From Bacteroidales bacterium (GTDB taxonomy: Bacteria; Bacteroidota; Bacteroidia; Bacteroidales; Tenuifilaceae), in assembly GCA_013141385.1 (NCBI GenBank), contig JABFRB010000009.1:25598-89597 (forward strand): 64,000 nucleotides of DNA, in the 5' to 3' direction. Made by a program: the position numbers and the translations under genes. Below, piece after piece: positions 28,953 to 37,574 of this stretch. The notes under the pieces were generated by a model that saw nothing but the letters and a program-made list of their open reading frames with translations, ran no database searches and had not been told where the DNA came from. Numbering within the stretch: the first letter of the stretch is position 1; each line of letters starts with the position of its first letter.

Positions 28953-29710
28953 AGGAGTTTATCGACAATAATAAAAGTAATGTAGAATCCAACCTCTGAG
29001 AGTTGTTGCAATGCTCCAAGAACATCACCGGTATAACCTCCTAATTTTTTGTGGATATAGTATCTGAAGTAGAGAAAAATTAGCAGCATTGCTGCTAGCA
29101 GAAAAGGTATAGTTTGGTATGGAATCAGAATCAAAGGCAGTAAGCCTAAAACAATGGCAATTACTAAAGTGGTATTCGATTTGGTTTCGCCAACAGGTTT
29201 TGATTTGCTTGTATTATCTTCTCTTACATATTGCGATGAAAACATCAATATTACTGGATTTATACGACTCAAAGCGTGCGCAGCAATAAGTATGATAGGG
29301 ATTTTTAAAGGATCTATTTCTGCCAGTAAAAATATCTTTATTAGAATTAATAGGATAATCCCAATTGCACCGTAAGTGCCAATTCGGCTATCCTTCATTA
29401 TTTCAAGAATTTTCTCTTTCGAATATCCACCACCAAATCCATCGCAAAAGTCCGATAGAGCATCCTCATGAAAGGCTCCAGTTATCAGAATCATCGATAG
29501 AATAGAGAATAGGACTGAAGGATAAATTGAGAATAGCATGCTCGTAGCATAGAACACCAAAGCTCCGGCACCACCTACAATGATTCCTACCAAAGGGAAA
29601 TATCTTGTGGCTTTATTTAAATTCTCACTCGAATACCCAGTACTCTTAGGCACTGGTATTCGGGTGTAGAACATAATGGCAGTAAAGAATATTCGTAGTT
29701 CTTTCTTCAA
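28949..29710 (-). CDS. cobS: Adenosylcobinamide-GDP ribazoletransferase (cobalamin synthase)
   Basis: Membrane enzyme joining adenosylcobinamide-GDP to alpha-ribazole (phosphate). Multiple TM helices are evident, with the family motif TRIPVP near the N-terminus, HEDALSDFCDGFGGGYSKEK (metal-binding acidic motif) and a GGYTGDVLGA motif near the C-terminus. The start chosen is a TTG at 29710, 5 nt after the cobT stop, because homologues begin with the following KKELR-type residues. An in-frame ATG at 29761 would give a 270-aa protein overlapping cobT by 47 nt. It overlaps cobC by 4 nt. Confidence 0.93.
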   Translation of the reverse strand: MKKELRIFFTAIMFYTRIPVPKSTGYSSENLNKATRYFPLVGIIVGGAGALVFYATSMLFSIYPSVLFSILSMILITGAFHEDALSDFCDGFGGGYSKEKILEIMKDSRIGTYGAIGIILLILIKIFLLAEIDPLKIPIILIAAHALSRINPVILMFSSQYVREDNTSKSKPVGETKSNTTLVIAIVLGLLPLILIPYQTIPFLLAAMLLIFLYFRYYIHKKLGGYTGDVLGALQQLSEVGFYITFIIVDKLL

Positions 29711-29714
29711 TTTG

Positions 29715-30719
29715 TTATTCTTTATTTGATACCCCAGCGCTTTCAAAGCTAGCCATTTCATTTAAAAATAGAACAGCTGATTTAATGAGCGGGTAGGTAA
29801 CAACGGCACCAGTTCCTTCGCCAAGCCTCATATTTAGGTCAACTAATGCGTCTACACCTAAATAATCGAGCATAATTTTATGACCTTTTTCCTGCGAGAC
29901 GTGGCAGAAAATACAATTATCTATAATTGACTTGTTAAAATGATATGCGGATAGTAGGGCAGAGGTTGTTATAAATCCATCAACCAAAATGACCATTCCG
30001 TTTTTCTTTGCCTGAAGCATGGCTCCGCACATCATAGCAATCTCAAAACCTCCATACGTTGCAAGGATTTCGAGGGGTTCGGTTACATTGTGTTTTAGTG
30101 ATGCCTCTTTAAGAATGGATATTTTCTTCTTCATCCCTTCATCATCATGTCCTGCACCTCTTCCAGTGCAATCCTCAATAGAATTACCTGTGTATTTGTG
30201 TAATAGTAATGATGCTGCCGAGGTGTTACCAATACCCATTTCTCCAAAACTTACAATATTACAACCAGCCTCGAACTCTTTGTTGATGATTTCTTTCCCT
30301 TTTTCGATTGCCTTCTTGCATAGTTCAAGTGACATGGCAGGTTCTCTCAAGATGCTTTTTGTTCCATTGGCAATTTTTGCATGAATTAAATTGCTACTCA
30401 AAGGAAATTCATAATCAACACCAGCATCTACAACTTTTAGATTTATGCCATTCTGACGACAAAAAACGTTAATTGCAGCACCTCCTGCCAAGAAGTTCAT
30501 AACCATTTGGTAGGTAACTTCTTTAGGGTAGGGACTAACGCCTTCATCGGCTAGACCGTGATCGCCCGCAAAGACTAAATGGGTTGGATTTTTTAGTTCA
30601 GGCGAAAGAGTATTCTGAATTTTTCCAATTTTCAGAGCAATTTGCTCCAATTTGCCTAAAGAGCCTAGAGGCTTTGTTTTAAAATCGATTTTATGTTGTA
30701 ATTCTTTTGCAATATCCAT
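29715..30719 (-). CDS. cobT: Nicotinate-nucleotide--dimethylbenzimidazole phosphoribosyltransferase
   Basis: Activates the lower-ligand base by transferring phosphoribose from nicotinate mononucleotide, giving alpha-ribazole phosphate. Motifs: VFAGDHGLADEGVSPYP near 47-63, GEMGIGNTSAASLL near 160-173, GRGAG near 187-191 and the catalytic glutamate region LGEGTGAVVTYPLIKSA near the C-terminus. At 334 aa it is slightly shorter than Salmonella CobT but complete. It starts 1 nt after the cobU stop, showing tight coupling. Which base is attached (DMB or other benzimidazole/purine) cannot be told. Confidence 0.95.
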   Translation of the reverse strand: MDIAKELQHKIDFKTKPLGSLGKLEQIALKIGKIQNTLSPELKNPTHLVFAGDHGLADEGVSPYPKEVTYQMVMNFLAGGAAINVFCRQNGINLKVVDAGVDYEFPLSSNLIHAKIANGTKSILREPAMSLELCKKAIEKGKEIINKEFEAGCNIVSFGEMGIGNTSAASLLLHKYTGNSIEDCTGRGAGHDDEGMKKKISILKEASLKHNVTEPLEILATYGGFEIAMMCGAMLQAKKNGMVILVDGFITTSALLSAYHFNKSIIDNCIFCHVSQEKGHKIMLDYLGVDALVDLNMRLGEGTGAVVTYPLIKSAVLFLNEMASFESAGVSNKE

Positions 30720-30720
30720 T

Positions 30721-31230
30721 CTATTTGATTTTTACTGAAATTCCTGAAACCATTAAATATACTGAATTTGACAGCGAAGCAATATGCTGATTAACCCAAC
30801 CTTGTAAATCGGTAAACTGTCGAGTTCCTAAGTCAGCAGGTATAACTCCCATTCCAATTTCGTTACTAATGACTATTAGCGTAAAATCCTGATCGATAAA
30901 TAGATTCCATTCGTTTTTAACTTCCTGTAAGGTTTTTTCCAAGTCATAGTTATTATCGAAGAAGAAATTATTTAGCCAAAGCGTTATACAGTCGAGTACA
31001 ACCACTTTCCCGTCAAGTTTTAGTTGGCTAATGCTTTTGTCCTTTTCAATCGTTTGCCAGTTTGAACCCCTTTCGCTTTGGTGACGTTTAATTCTATCAG
31101 CGAATTCCTCGTCCCAAATACGGGAAGTTGCAAGAAAAACAGGACTTGCCGATTTTTCTTCGGCAAGTCTTTTTGCAAAATTGCTTTTCCCTGAGCGTTG
31201 TCCTCCTGTAATAAAGATTATTTTCGCCAT
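30721..31230 (-). CDS. cobU: Adenosylcobinamide kinase / guanylyltransferase
   Basis: Phosphorylates adenosylcobinamide and then transfers GMP to it. The P-loop ITGGQRSGKSNFAKRL (6-21), the guanylylated-histidine region RIKRHQSERG and the later WLNNFFF segment are recognisable. Length (169 aa) is that of the family. Together with cobT, cobS and cobC it makes up the full nucleotide-loop pathway, which allows use of scavenged cobinamide. A 63-nt gap separates it from the DUF4430 lipoprotein gene upstream; no separate promoter or riboswitch is evident there. Confidence 0.95.
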   Translation of the reverse strand: MAKIIFITGGQRSGKSNFAKRLAEEKSASPVFLATSRIWDEEFADRIKRHQSERGSNWQTIEKDKSISQLKLDGKVVVLDCITLWLNNFFFDNNYDLEKTLQEVKNEWNLFIDQDFTLIVISNEIGMGVIPADLGTRQFTDLQGWVNQHIASLSNSVYLMVSGISVKIK

Positions 31231-31293
31231 TGGTTGTTTGTTTATCTATTTAGGCTTATCAAAACCTTGTATAAACCCAAGTTCAGACGGGGT

Positions 31294-31686
31294 TTATTTA
31301 TTGTTAACTGTTCTTGAGCAAACATCATCTTTGTAAACCCAAGTAATGGTATCGCCAGGGTAAACTACTTGATTAATTGAAAGCTTGTTAGAGGGTTTTC
31401 GGTTAACTTTATAGTACCATCCTTTAATACCCGGTACCCCCTTTAAACTATCGATGGTTGTTACAAAAACGTACTCATTTACAGGATGAGTTTCCACTAT
31501 TGCCACATGTTGCAGGGCTTCTAGACATGTTAACCCTACTTCACAAGGAGTGTTGACCGTACGCATTTTTTCACCATAATTTATTTCGATAGTTACAGGA
31601 GCATTTACATTATCAGTTTTTTTTGAATTGCACGTTGAAAAAATAAGCATAATAAAAATGCCCCCAAGGAAACCTTTAATTTTCAT
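31294..31686 (-). CDS. DUF4430 (transcobalamin C-terminal-like) lipoprotein
   Basis: Small predicted lipoprotein (130 aa): the signal sequence ends at lipobox IFSTC with Cys19. The remaining ~105 residues form a DUF4430 domain (CEVGLTCLEALQHVAIVET; GWYYKVNRKPSN; VYPGDTITWVYKDD), the fold related to the C-terminal domain of eukaryotic transcobalamin and intrinsic factor. Placed 5 nt after btuG and under the same cobalamin riboswitch, it is likely a surface or periplasmic corrinoid-binding accessory. Direct corrinoid binding is inference from domain and location. This pairing offers a testable third capture protein beside BtuB and BtuG. Confidence 0.85.
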   Translation of the reverse strand: MKIKGFLGGIFIMLIFSTCNSKKTDNVNAPVTIEINYGEKMRTVNTPCEVGLTCLEALQHVAIVETHPVNEYVFVTTIDSLKGVPGIKGWYYKVNRKPSNKLSINQVVYPGDTITWVYKDDVCSRTVNNK

Positions 31687-31691
31687 GGTTT

Positions 31692-32783
31692 TTATTTAAT
31701 TATATTATAAAAAACTACACACTGGGGGCTGATGCCAGTGGTTTCTTCATCAAGGAGAATTCCTAATTTATCATACACTTTTAGAGTACCATTAGTTGTT
31801 GCGTTAGGTGAAATAAGGACGTAAATATTGTCATTTTCGGGATTAACGTTGAATCCATAAAAGTTTTCGCCGCTGATTAGTGCGGTACTACTAAGCGTTT
31901 TATCCACAGTGTTTACGGTGTAAATAGTTGTCGTAGTTCCAGGCCAAGGCTCACTACCCATAACATAAATTGTTTTCTTATCAGATGATTGATGTATATA
32001 CCCAGAGCTTCCAATGCCGGTAAAATCAATTTTATTTGTAACCGTGTTAGTTTGAGGATTAATAACTGCTAAACCAAGTGATTCAGCAGGAAATGGAGAT
32101 GAGTATTGACTAGTTAATGAAACCCATATACTATTATTAGCATCCTGAACAAATTGTTGAGGAACTGCTGATACCTGAATATAGCTGATTGCCTCGGTAG
32201 TAAGATCAACCACGGCTACTTTATTGGTGGTAGTTAAACCTGCATAGAGCTTATTATTTACTATTATTACCCCCTCAGGGCCACCTGGGAGAGGAATTTT
32301 TGTAACTGTTTTTGTAGTTAAATTAATCTTGGCTATATATGAGTTTGGTATTGTAGACCAATCGTCAACATTACCCCAACATGAAACATATGCAGTATTA
32401 CCTGTTGCTGCGAAATAGCGAGGTTTTATAATATTGGTAGAAATAGGATTTATTGTTTCCAATAGAGTTTCGGCATCAACGATATCAATCTTATCTCCAT
32501 CATTTGACATGAGATAGGCTATGTCATTATAAATGACCATTGATTGAATATTAGAATTGAAGTCAATTGAATTAGCAGTTTTATAGGCATTATGGGTTAT
32601 AGTTTGATCCTCCATGTTGTAAATACTTATTTCGCTTTTACTGCCAGAATAACTGCCATAATTTACAATATATGCAATATTGGTTGCATTGGATTTGGTA
32701 TCCTTATCCTCATTTTTTTCACATGAGGCTAGAAATAATGCTCCTAGAGCAATTAGTAGTATTTGAAATCTAATTCTTTTCAT
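31692..32783 (-). CDS. btuG: Beta-propeller surface lipoprotein, BtuG-like (YncE/DUF5074)
   Basis: Predicted surface lipoprotein of 363 residues with lipobox FLASC (Cys21) and repeated beta-propeller blades (for example NIAYIVNYGSYSGSKSEISI; TGNTAYVSCWGNVDDW; NNKLYAGLTTTNKVAVVDL). In Bacteroides the propeller lipoprotein BtuG captures cobalamin with extreme affinity and caps the BtuB barrel. Here the gene overlaps the 3' end of btuB by 14 nt, the same arrangement, so a BtuB-BtuG capture complex is expected. Which propeller residues contact corrinoid cannot be judged from sequence alone. Confidence 0.88.
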   Translation of the reverse strand: MKRIRFQILLIALGALFLASCEKNEDKDTKSNATNIAYIVNYGSYSGSKSEISIYNMEDQTITHNAYKTANSIDFNSNIQSMVIYNDIAYLMSNDGDKIDIVDAETLLETINPISTNIIKPRYFAATGNTAYVSCWGNVDDWSTIPNSYIAKINLTTKTVTKIPLPGGPEGVIIVNNKLYAGLTTTNKVAVVDLTTEAISYIQVSAVPQQFVQDANNSIWVSLTSQYSSPFPAESLGLAVINPQTNTVTNKIDFTGIGSSGYIHQSSDKKTIYVMGSEPWPGTTTTIYTVNTVDKTLSSTALISGENFYGFNVNPENDNIYVLISPNATTNGTLKVYDKLGILLDEETTGISPQCVVFYNIIK

Positions 32784-34710
32784 TGTTTTTTACTTTAATG
32801 TTATTAATTGATATTTTGAGACTTACTACGTAGTTTATGCCTGGCATAGCATACAATTCTTGATTTTGGTATGCTTTATTTAGAATATTATTTACCTTAA
32901 AATTCACCGATAATTGATTGTTCCTCATATTTAAATTTGTTCCAAATGAGGTGTTTAATAGTAGGTAACCCTCTAAAATCTTGTAGGTTTCTGTATTTCT
33001 CTCTCCAGTATATGAGCTGCTAATGAACCAATTCCAGTTTTTACGTGATAGTGATATGAATGCATTTCCCAAATGCTCTGGAGTATACATTAATTGTTTT
33101 CCGTTTGATAGGTTTTGATTATTGTAACTTTTCGTTTCTCTGGATTTAGTATAGCTGTAATTTACACCTGTGCTTAGTATGAATTTTAAGATATTGACAG
33201 CTGATTCTGCATTAAACTCTATTCCACTATTTCTAACCTTTTTAACATTCAGTGGTCGCCAAACATCCATGTTGACCCACTGAATAAGGTTATTGATATT
33301 AATTAAAAAATAAGAAAGACCTATTTTAAAGGAACCTACATTGTTATATAATTTATAGTTCGTATTAAGTTCATAATTCATTCCTTTTTCGGAAAGAAGA
33401 TTAGGATTACCACCTGGATTCCAAAAACGATCGTTAAATGTTGGTGTTTTATAGCTCTTTGAAGCAGCAAATTTAAAATTAAGTGTATGATTACTCGATT
33501 TGAGCATTGTATAATCCAGTCCAAACGACGGCGTAAACTGACTTTTATAATTACTTACAAATGATTCTCGGAGATTTAATGATGCATTCAAACAATCTAA
33601 GAGAGACCTTAGGTACAAAGCAAAAAAATCAAACCTTGCTTCTTTCGGGAGACCATTGTATGCGTATACCTTTGGAGTTATATAGGAGCAGCTTGTTCCA
33701 GATTGGAAATCTCCGTTTAAAAAACTGGAATTGGTATAGTTTACATTTAGGATATAATTATTTGTAGAAATTGTTTGATCGTAAACTTTGTTATATAATT
33801 CATAATCTGAAATATACCCAATATCTGTAGCGAACTTATGTTGACCTGAATAGTGCTTAAATCCCGAAATAAATCGTAAATGCTTATCCTTAATCTCCTC
33901 AAAACCGCCACCGTAATAATTTGCTGACATATTGGGCTGGATTTGATGCCAGTTGTCCTCGTACCATAATTTAAAAAACGAAAAAGTTTTTTCGGATATC
34001 TTATAGTAGATTTCTTGAAGTATCCCATAATTAGAAACGGCTGCATTACGTACAGTGTCTGTTATGAATTTATTTCTTTCAAAATCTTTGACTGCGGTGT
34101 TCAAAAAAGAAAAATTATTTTTTTTCTTTTGATGGTATGCTTTGATGGTATATTGAAATCTACTATTGCTAAATCCAACTTTAATACCATTGAAATAAGA
34201 GTTGAAACTGGCAAAATCTTGTTGGAAAGATGCATTAAAACCGCTATTCCATGTAGGGTTATTGTTTAGATGTACGCTACCCCCAATGGCATCGCTTCCA
34301 TAGAGTGAGCTAGAACTCCCGTATTGTATCTTGATTTCATCGAATAAAAAATTTGGTAGGTTTGAAATGTTTGAGTGTCCTAATGTAAGAGAGTTAATAT
34401 TAATTCCATTAAACATTATTGCAGTATGATTTGGACTTGTTCCTCTAAACCTGATAGTAGCCAATCCTCCTGCATCTTGCTTTATATAAATGGGTAGAAA
34501 ATGGTTAATTAGTTCGGTAAGATTTTCACCTGATTCTGAATTTAGCTGAATTGAGTCAAATGTTTTTGTTTTACTGCCAGCTAAATACCTATCCTTTGAT
34601 GAAACAATGCTCAACTCCTTTAATACTATTGTAGAATCAAGCAGTTGACCGAAACCAATAAAGTTCAAAAAAAGAAAACAATAAAGAAAAATAAATAGAA
34701 ATCTTGACAT
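32770..34710 (-). CDS. btuB: TonB-dependent vitamin B12 receptor BtuB
   Basis: Outer-membrane corrinoid transporter of 646 residues. A signal peptide (about 1-21) is followed by a TonB-box/plug region (SQLNS-like linker; YIKQDAGGLATIRFRGTSPNH; YGSDAIGGSVHL) and a beta-barrel to the C-terminus. Identity as BtuB rests mainly on context: it is the first gene after a cobalamin riboswitch and is followed by a BtuG-like propeller and cob genes. No CarboxypepD-like extension is present. The riboswitch ends only about 30 nt before the ATG, so control is probably at translation initiation or very early termination. Confidence 0.93.
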   Translation of the reverse strand: MSRFLFIFLYCFLFLNFIGFGQLLDSTIVLKELSIVSSKDRYLAGSKTKTFDSIQLNSESGENLTELINHFLPIYIKQDAGGLATIRFRGTSPNHTAIMFNGININSLTLGHSNISNLPNFLFDEIKIQYGSSSSLYGSDAIGGSVHLNNNPTWNSGFNASFQQDFASFNSYFNGIKVGFSNSRFQYTIKAYHQKKKNNFSFLNTAVKDFERNKFITDTVRNAAVSNYGILQEIYYKISEKTFSFFKLWYEDNWHQIQPNMSANYYGGGFEEIKDKHLRFISGFKHYSGQHKFATDIGYISDYELYNKVYDQTISTNNYILNVNYTNSSFLNGDFQSGTSCSYITPKVYAYNGLPKEARFDFFALYLRSLLDCLNASLNLRESFVSNYKSQFTPSFGLDYTMLKSSNHTLNFKFAASKSYKTPTFNDRFWNPGGNPNLLSEKGMNYELNTNYKLYNNVGSFKIGLSYFLININNLIQWVNMDVWRPLNVKKVRNSGIEFNAESAVNILKFILSTGVNYSYTKSRETKSYNNQNLSNGKQLMYTPEHLGNAFISLSRKNWNWFISSSYTGERNTETYKILEGYLLLNTSFGTNLNMRNNQLSVNFKVNNILNKAYQNQELYAMPGINYVVSLKISINNIKVKNNEKN

Positions 34711-34739
34711 AATTCAATTGTTTAGCCCGAACATAACAT

Positions 34740-34925
34740 ACTTTGGCAGGTCTTCTGGCTCACCTTACTTTCTGAGGCCTTCCCATCCCGACTTATTGGG
34801 ACAGTGGCAGGGGTATTCAGAAAGCTATTTAAGGTTTACAGCTGCGGGTACAGCTCCCGAATTTAACGGGATTCCCTTTTAATCCTTTCCGATGTAATTC
34901 GGAATAGAACCAATTATCGCAACAA
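34740..34925 (-). ncRNA. Cobalamin riboswitch upstream of btuB
   Basis: Read on the minus strand it carries the B12-box AGCCAGAAGACCTGCCA (34744-34760), the upstream core AAAAGGGAATCCCG, the GAGCTGTACCCGCAGCTGTA segment and the GATGGGAAGGC segment, in the conserved order. It binds adenosylcobalamin or another corrinoid and represses the btuB-btuG-cob operon. The last conserved base lies about 30 nt before the btuB ATG. Confidence 0.95.
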
Positions 34926-35006
34926 ATATATGTATTAATCTTTAAATTGAAAAATGGAGTTATGAGTTGGTTGTTAACAACCTGCAAAATGATTCGTCAT
35001 CTTGGA

Positions 35007-35579
35007 TTATTCTAAATGGCTAGTTGAGTTGTAAAGTGTGATTTTGGGAGATGTTCCATTGATAATTTCAATAATTGTAACCGAACCATTTTTCAGTTCA
35101 TCAATTGAATTAATATTGGAAGGTGAAAGTTTTTGAATCACTGTAATTAGCATTCTAATAGCTACGCCATGACTAACAATAAGTATTGTATAATCAATAT
35201 GCTTTGAGATGATATCTTCATAAAAATCAAGAACTCTTAGATAAAGTTCTTCATTGCTTTCAGCATCTTCTGCTAGAGCGAGCCCTCTCTTGTTTTCTGG
35301 AAATTTTTCCCCTTGAAACGAGCCAAAATATCTTTCCCTTAATCTTTTATCAATTATTAAAGACTTGGTTGAGTAATATTTATGAATCTCTTTAGCAGAA
35401 TCAACTGCTCTTTTCAGATCGCTTGAGAAGATGGTATCTACCTTTTCATTTTGTAGTCGGTCGGCGGTTAATTTTACTTGTAGTAATCCCTTTGGGGAGA
35501 GCGTGCCATCAAGTTGCCCCTGACAAATTCCTTGAAGGTTTTCTATGGTTTCACCATGTCGAACTATAATTAACTTCAT
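35007..35579 (-). CDS. Histidine phosphatase family protein (second CobC-like enzyme)
   Basis: A 190-aa 2H-phosphatase with RHGE motif IIVRHGETIENLQG (phospho-His8) and late histidine in LIVSHGVAIRML. It lies 11 nt downstream of btuD at the end of the btuF-btuC-btuD operon. By location it may be an alpha-ribazole or cobamide-phosphate phosphatase, or remove phosphate from scavenged corrinoid or nucleotide moieties. It is paralogous to cobC at 28401-28952, and which of the two acts in lower-ligand assembly is uncertain. The gene ends about 80 bp from the btuB riboswitch, so the two units are head-to-tail. Confidence 0.8.
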   Translation of the reverse strand: MKLIIVRHGETIENLQGICQGQLDGTLSPKGLLQVKLTADRLQNEKVDTIFSSDLKRAVDSAKEIHKYYSTKSLIIDKRLRERYFGSFQGEKFPENKRGLALAEDAESNEELYLRVLDFYEDIISKHIDYTILIVSHGVAIRMLITVIQKLSPSNINSIDELKNGSVTIIEIINGTSPKITLYNSTSHLE

Positions 35580-35590
35580 CTGGTACGATT

Positions 35591-36406
35591 TTAGTTCCTA
35601 CTATCCTGAACCTGCTTTAATGTTCGCTCCGAGACGGGAAAAATTACGGGTTTTCCAGATAAAGGGTTTGTCTTTGTTATTACTACAGTTCCGTAAACAT
35701 CCTCAATATTCTTGTAGGTTAAAACATCTTCTGGAATACCTTGATTGAAGACATTGCCATCTTTTAGTAGAACAAGATAGTCGCAATATTCACCTGCAAG
35801 GTTAAGATCGTGGATAATCATTAAAACTGTTAGTCCAAGCTGTGCATTAAGCCTTTGAATAAGATTCATTAGCTGAACCTGATGCGATATATCGAGGTGC
35901 GATGTTGGTTCATCTAAAAGGAGTAGTTCAGGTTCTTGGGTGAGTGCTCGTGCTATACTAACTAGCTGTTGTTCGCCACCGCTTAGCTCATTCATTAGCT
36001 TATGACGCAAATGGCTAATATTTATGAATTTCATGTACTTTTCAACGATCTCGATATCGTTTTTGGTTTCAAAAAACTGAAACCTGCTATGGTAAGGTAA
36101 GCGACCCATCATCACATAATCCTCAACACGAATATCGGCACCTTCAATTTTCTGAGTTACAATGGCAAAATTACGAGCTCTTTCCCTGTAGCTCATTCGG
36201 GCAATTTCTTTACCATTTAAAAGTATTTTACCGTCCTTGGCTTTTAATTCGCAAGTAATTCCTTTGAAAAGAGTTGTTTTCCCTGAGCCATTAGGGCCAA
36301 TAATCCCAGTAAGGCTTCCTTTTTTTACAGTAAAATTGATATCATTAATATAGAATTTTCTATAATAACCACATGTATAATGCTGAATATCAAAAAAAAC
36401 ATCCAT
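35591..36406 (-). CDS. btuD: Cobalamin ABC transporter ATPase
   Basis: Energises inner-membrane corrinoid import. The Walker A motif GPNGSGKTTL (about 36-45), Q-loop region, signature LSGGEQQ, Walker B LLLLDEP and the H-loop in MIIHDLN are all intact. It belongs to the FecE/BtuD group (length 271). It lies 8 nt downstream of btuC and 11 nt upstream of the phosphatase gene. Specificity for B12 rather than iron-siderophore is inferred from the riboswitch at the head of the operon. Confidence 0.92.
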   Translation of the reverse strand: MDVFFDIQHYTCGYYRKFYINDINFTVKKGSLTGIIGPNGSGKTTLFKGITCELKAKDGKILLNGKEIARMSYRERARNFAIVTQKIEGADIRVEDYVMMGRLPYHSRFQFFETKNDIEIVEKYMKFINISHLRHKLMNELSGGEQQLVSIARALTQEPELLLLDEPTSHLDISHQVQLMNLIQRLNAQLGLTVLMIIHDLNLAGEYCDYLVLLKDGNVFNQGIPEDVLTYKNIEDVYGTVVITKTNPLSGKPVIFPVSERTLKQVQDSRN

Positions 36407-36414
36407 AATTAATG

Positions 36415-37431
36415 CTAATCAATTAACGATTTCTTATTTATTCTATTTAAAACTACTATAAATACGCTTCCCCCGATCATTCCTGTTAAAACTCCAATTG
36501 GGAGCTCGTTTGGAGCAAGAATGGTTCGTGCAAGAGTATCGCATAGTACAAGAAAACTACCACCTGTAATAAATGAGCTGATTAGTAAAATTCTAAAATC
36601 AGAACCAGTTATTAATCTTATAAGATGAGGAATTATTAACCCTACAAAGCCAATTACCCCTGCCATTGAAACGCATATACCTGTTAGTAATGAGGTTATT
36701 ACAAAAAGTATTTTGATAGAGACATCAGTATTTATGCCAAGATGCCGTGCTTTTTCTTCGCCCAGCCTAAGCGCATTAAGGGGTTGAACAAAGAGATAGG
36801 AGAGGAGAAGGCTTGATACGGATATGATTACAGTAGTGCCTATTAGCTTTGAATTGGGCTCATCAAGCGAACCCATAATCCAGAAAATGATACTATGGAT
36901 ATTCTCTGATGATGTTGTTGATAATAGAAACATCATAACAGAGGAGGCTATGAAGCTAACCATAACACCAACCAATAGCATTGTTTGAATTTTTATCTTA
37001 CCATTCCTTATACTTAATGAATAAACTAAAAAAACAGTAACTAAGGCACCTATAAATCCTGATAGTGGGAGCATGTAAGTACCAACCAATTGAGGTAATC
37101 CAAACACAATTGTAAGTGCAACGCCTATTGATGCACCGCCCGATATCCCTAATGTATATGGCTCAACTAGAGGATTCCTGTAAATTCCCTGAAGAATAAC
37201 GCCCGATAAGCTTAAAGCACCGCCAACCGCCAATCCGAGTATTATACGTGGTAGCCTTATCGTGTTGATGATCGTGAACTCAACACCATCCCCACTTTTG
37301 AATAGAAATCGGGATAAATCGCTTATCGAAATTTTTAAATCACCGCTAGTTAGGGAGTGGATAACAACAATTAAAGCAACTACTGTAAAAAGTAGAACTA
37401 GTAATAACCATTTTAAGTACTTCTTCTGCAT
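36415..37431 (-). CDS. btuC: Cobalamin ABC transporter permease (FecCD/BtuC family)
   Basis: Polytopic permease of 338 residues with about ten TM helices. Family motifs include NTIRLPRIILGLAVGGALSL, VEPYTLGISGGASIG, and GFVGLIIPHLIRLITG near the coupling helix. Partner of the downstream ATPase and of the BtuF-like protein encoded upstream beyond lgt. The operon is interrupted between btuF and btuC by lgt and two palindromic elements, so promoter input for btuCD may have changed. Confidence 0.92.
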   Translation of the reverse strand: MQKKYLKWLLLVLLFTVVALIVVIHSLTSGDLKISISDLSRFLFKSGDGVEFTIINTIRLPRIILGLAVGGALSLSGVILQGIYRNPLVEPYTLGISGGASIGVALTIVFGLPQLVGTYMLPLSGFIGALVTVFLVYSLSIRNGKIKIQTMLLVGVMVSFIASSVMMFLLSTTSSENIHSIIFWIMGSLDEPNSKLIGTTVIISVSSLLLSYLFVQPLNALRLGEEKARHLGINTDVSIKILFVITSLLTGICVSMAGVIGFVGLIIPHLIRLITGSDFRILLISSFITGGSFLVLCDTLARTILAPNELPIGVLTGMIGGSVFIVVLNRINKKSLID

Positions 37432-37460
37432 GAATTGGTGTTTCTAATTTGTATCGTTTC

Positions 37461-37574
37461 CACGCTAAATTGCGTTTGGGGGTAAAGAACCGTTTTTTTA
37501 TCCCCCATTAATTAAAAAACTAAAGTACGAAGAACTTTGGTTTCTGCATCTCAGCCCAAATGGAATTTAGCGTG
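37461..37574. repeat. Inverted-repeat element at the 3' end of lgt
   Basis: Imperfect 20-bp inverted repeats (CACGCTAAATTGCGTTTGGG at 37461-37480; CCCAAATGGAATTTAGCGTG at 37555-37574) bound 114 bp. The right arm supplies the last codons and stop of lgt (ending PAPNTR). The GCCCAAC word next to the arm resembles one half of an integron attC core, but the partner GTTRRRY box is absent at the other end. Confidence 0.6.

Noticed and set aside
35007..35579. Phosphoglycerate mutase
   Set aside because: Shares the RHGE fold, but its length, late SHG motif and position after btuD favour a CobC-like phosphatase.
37461..37574. Integron attC site after lgt
   Set aside because: GCCCAAC and a stem are present, but the required GTTRRRY partner box is missing at the far end (it reads GTGGAAACG), and no integrase or cassette array is in the window.
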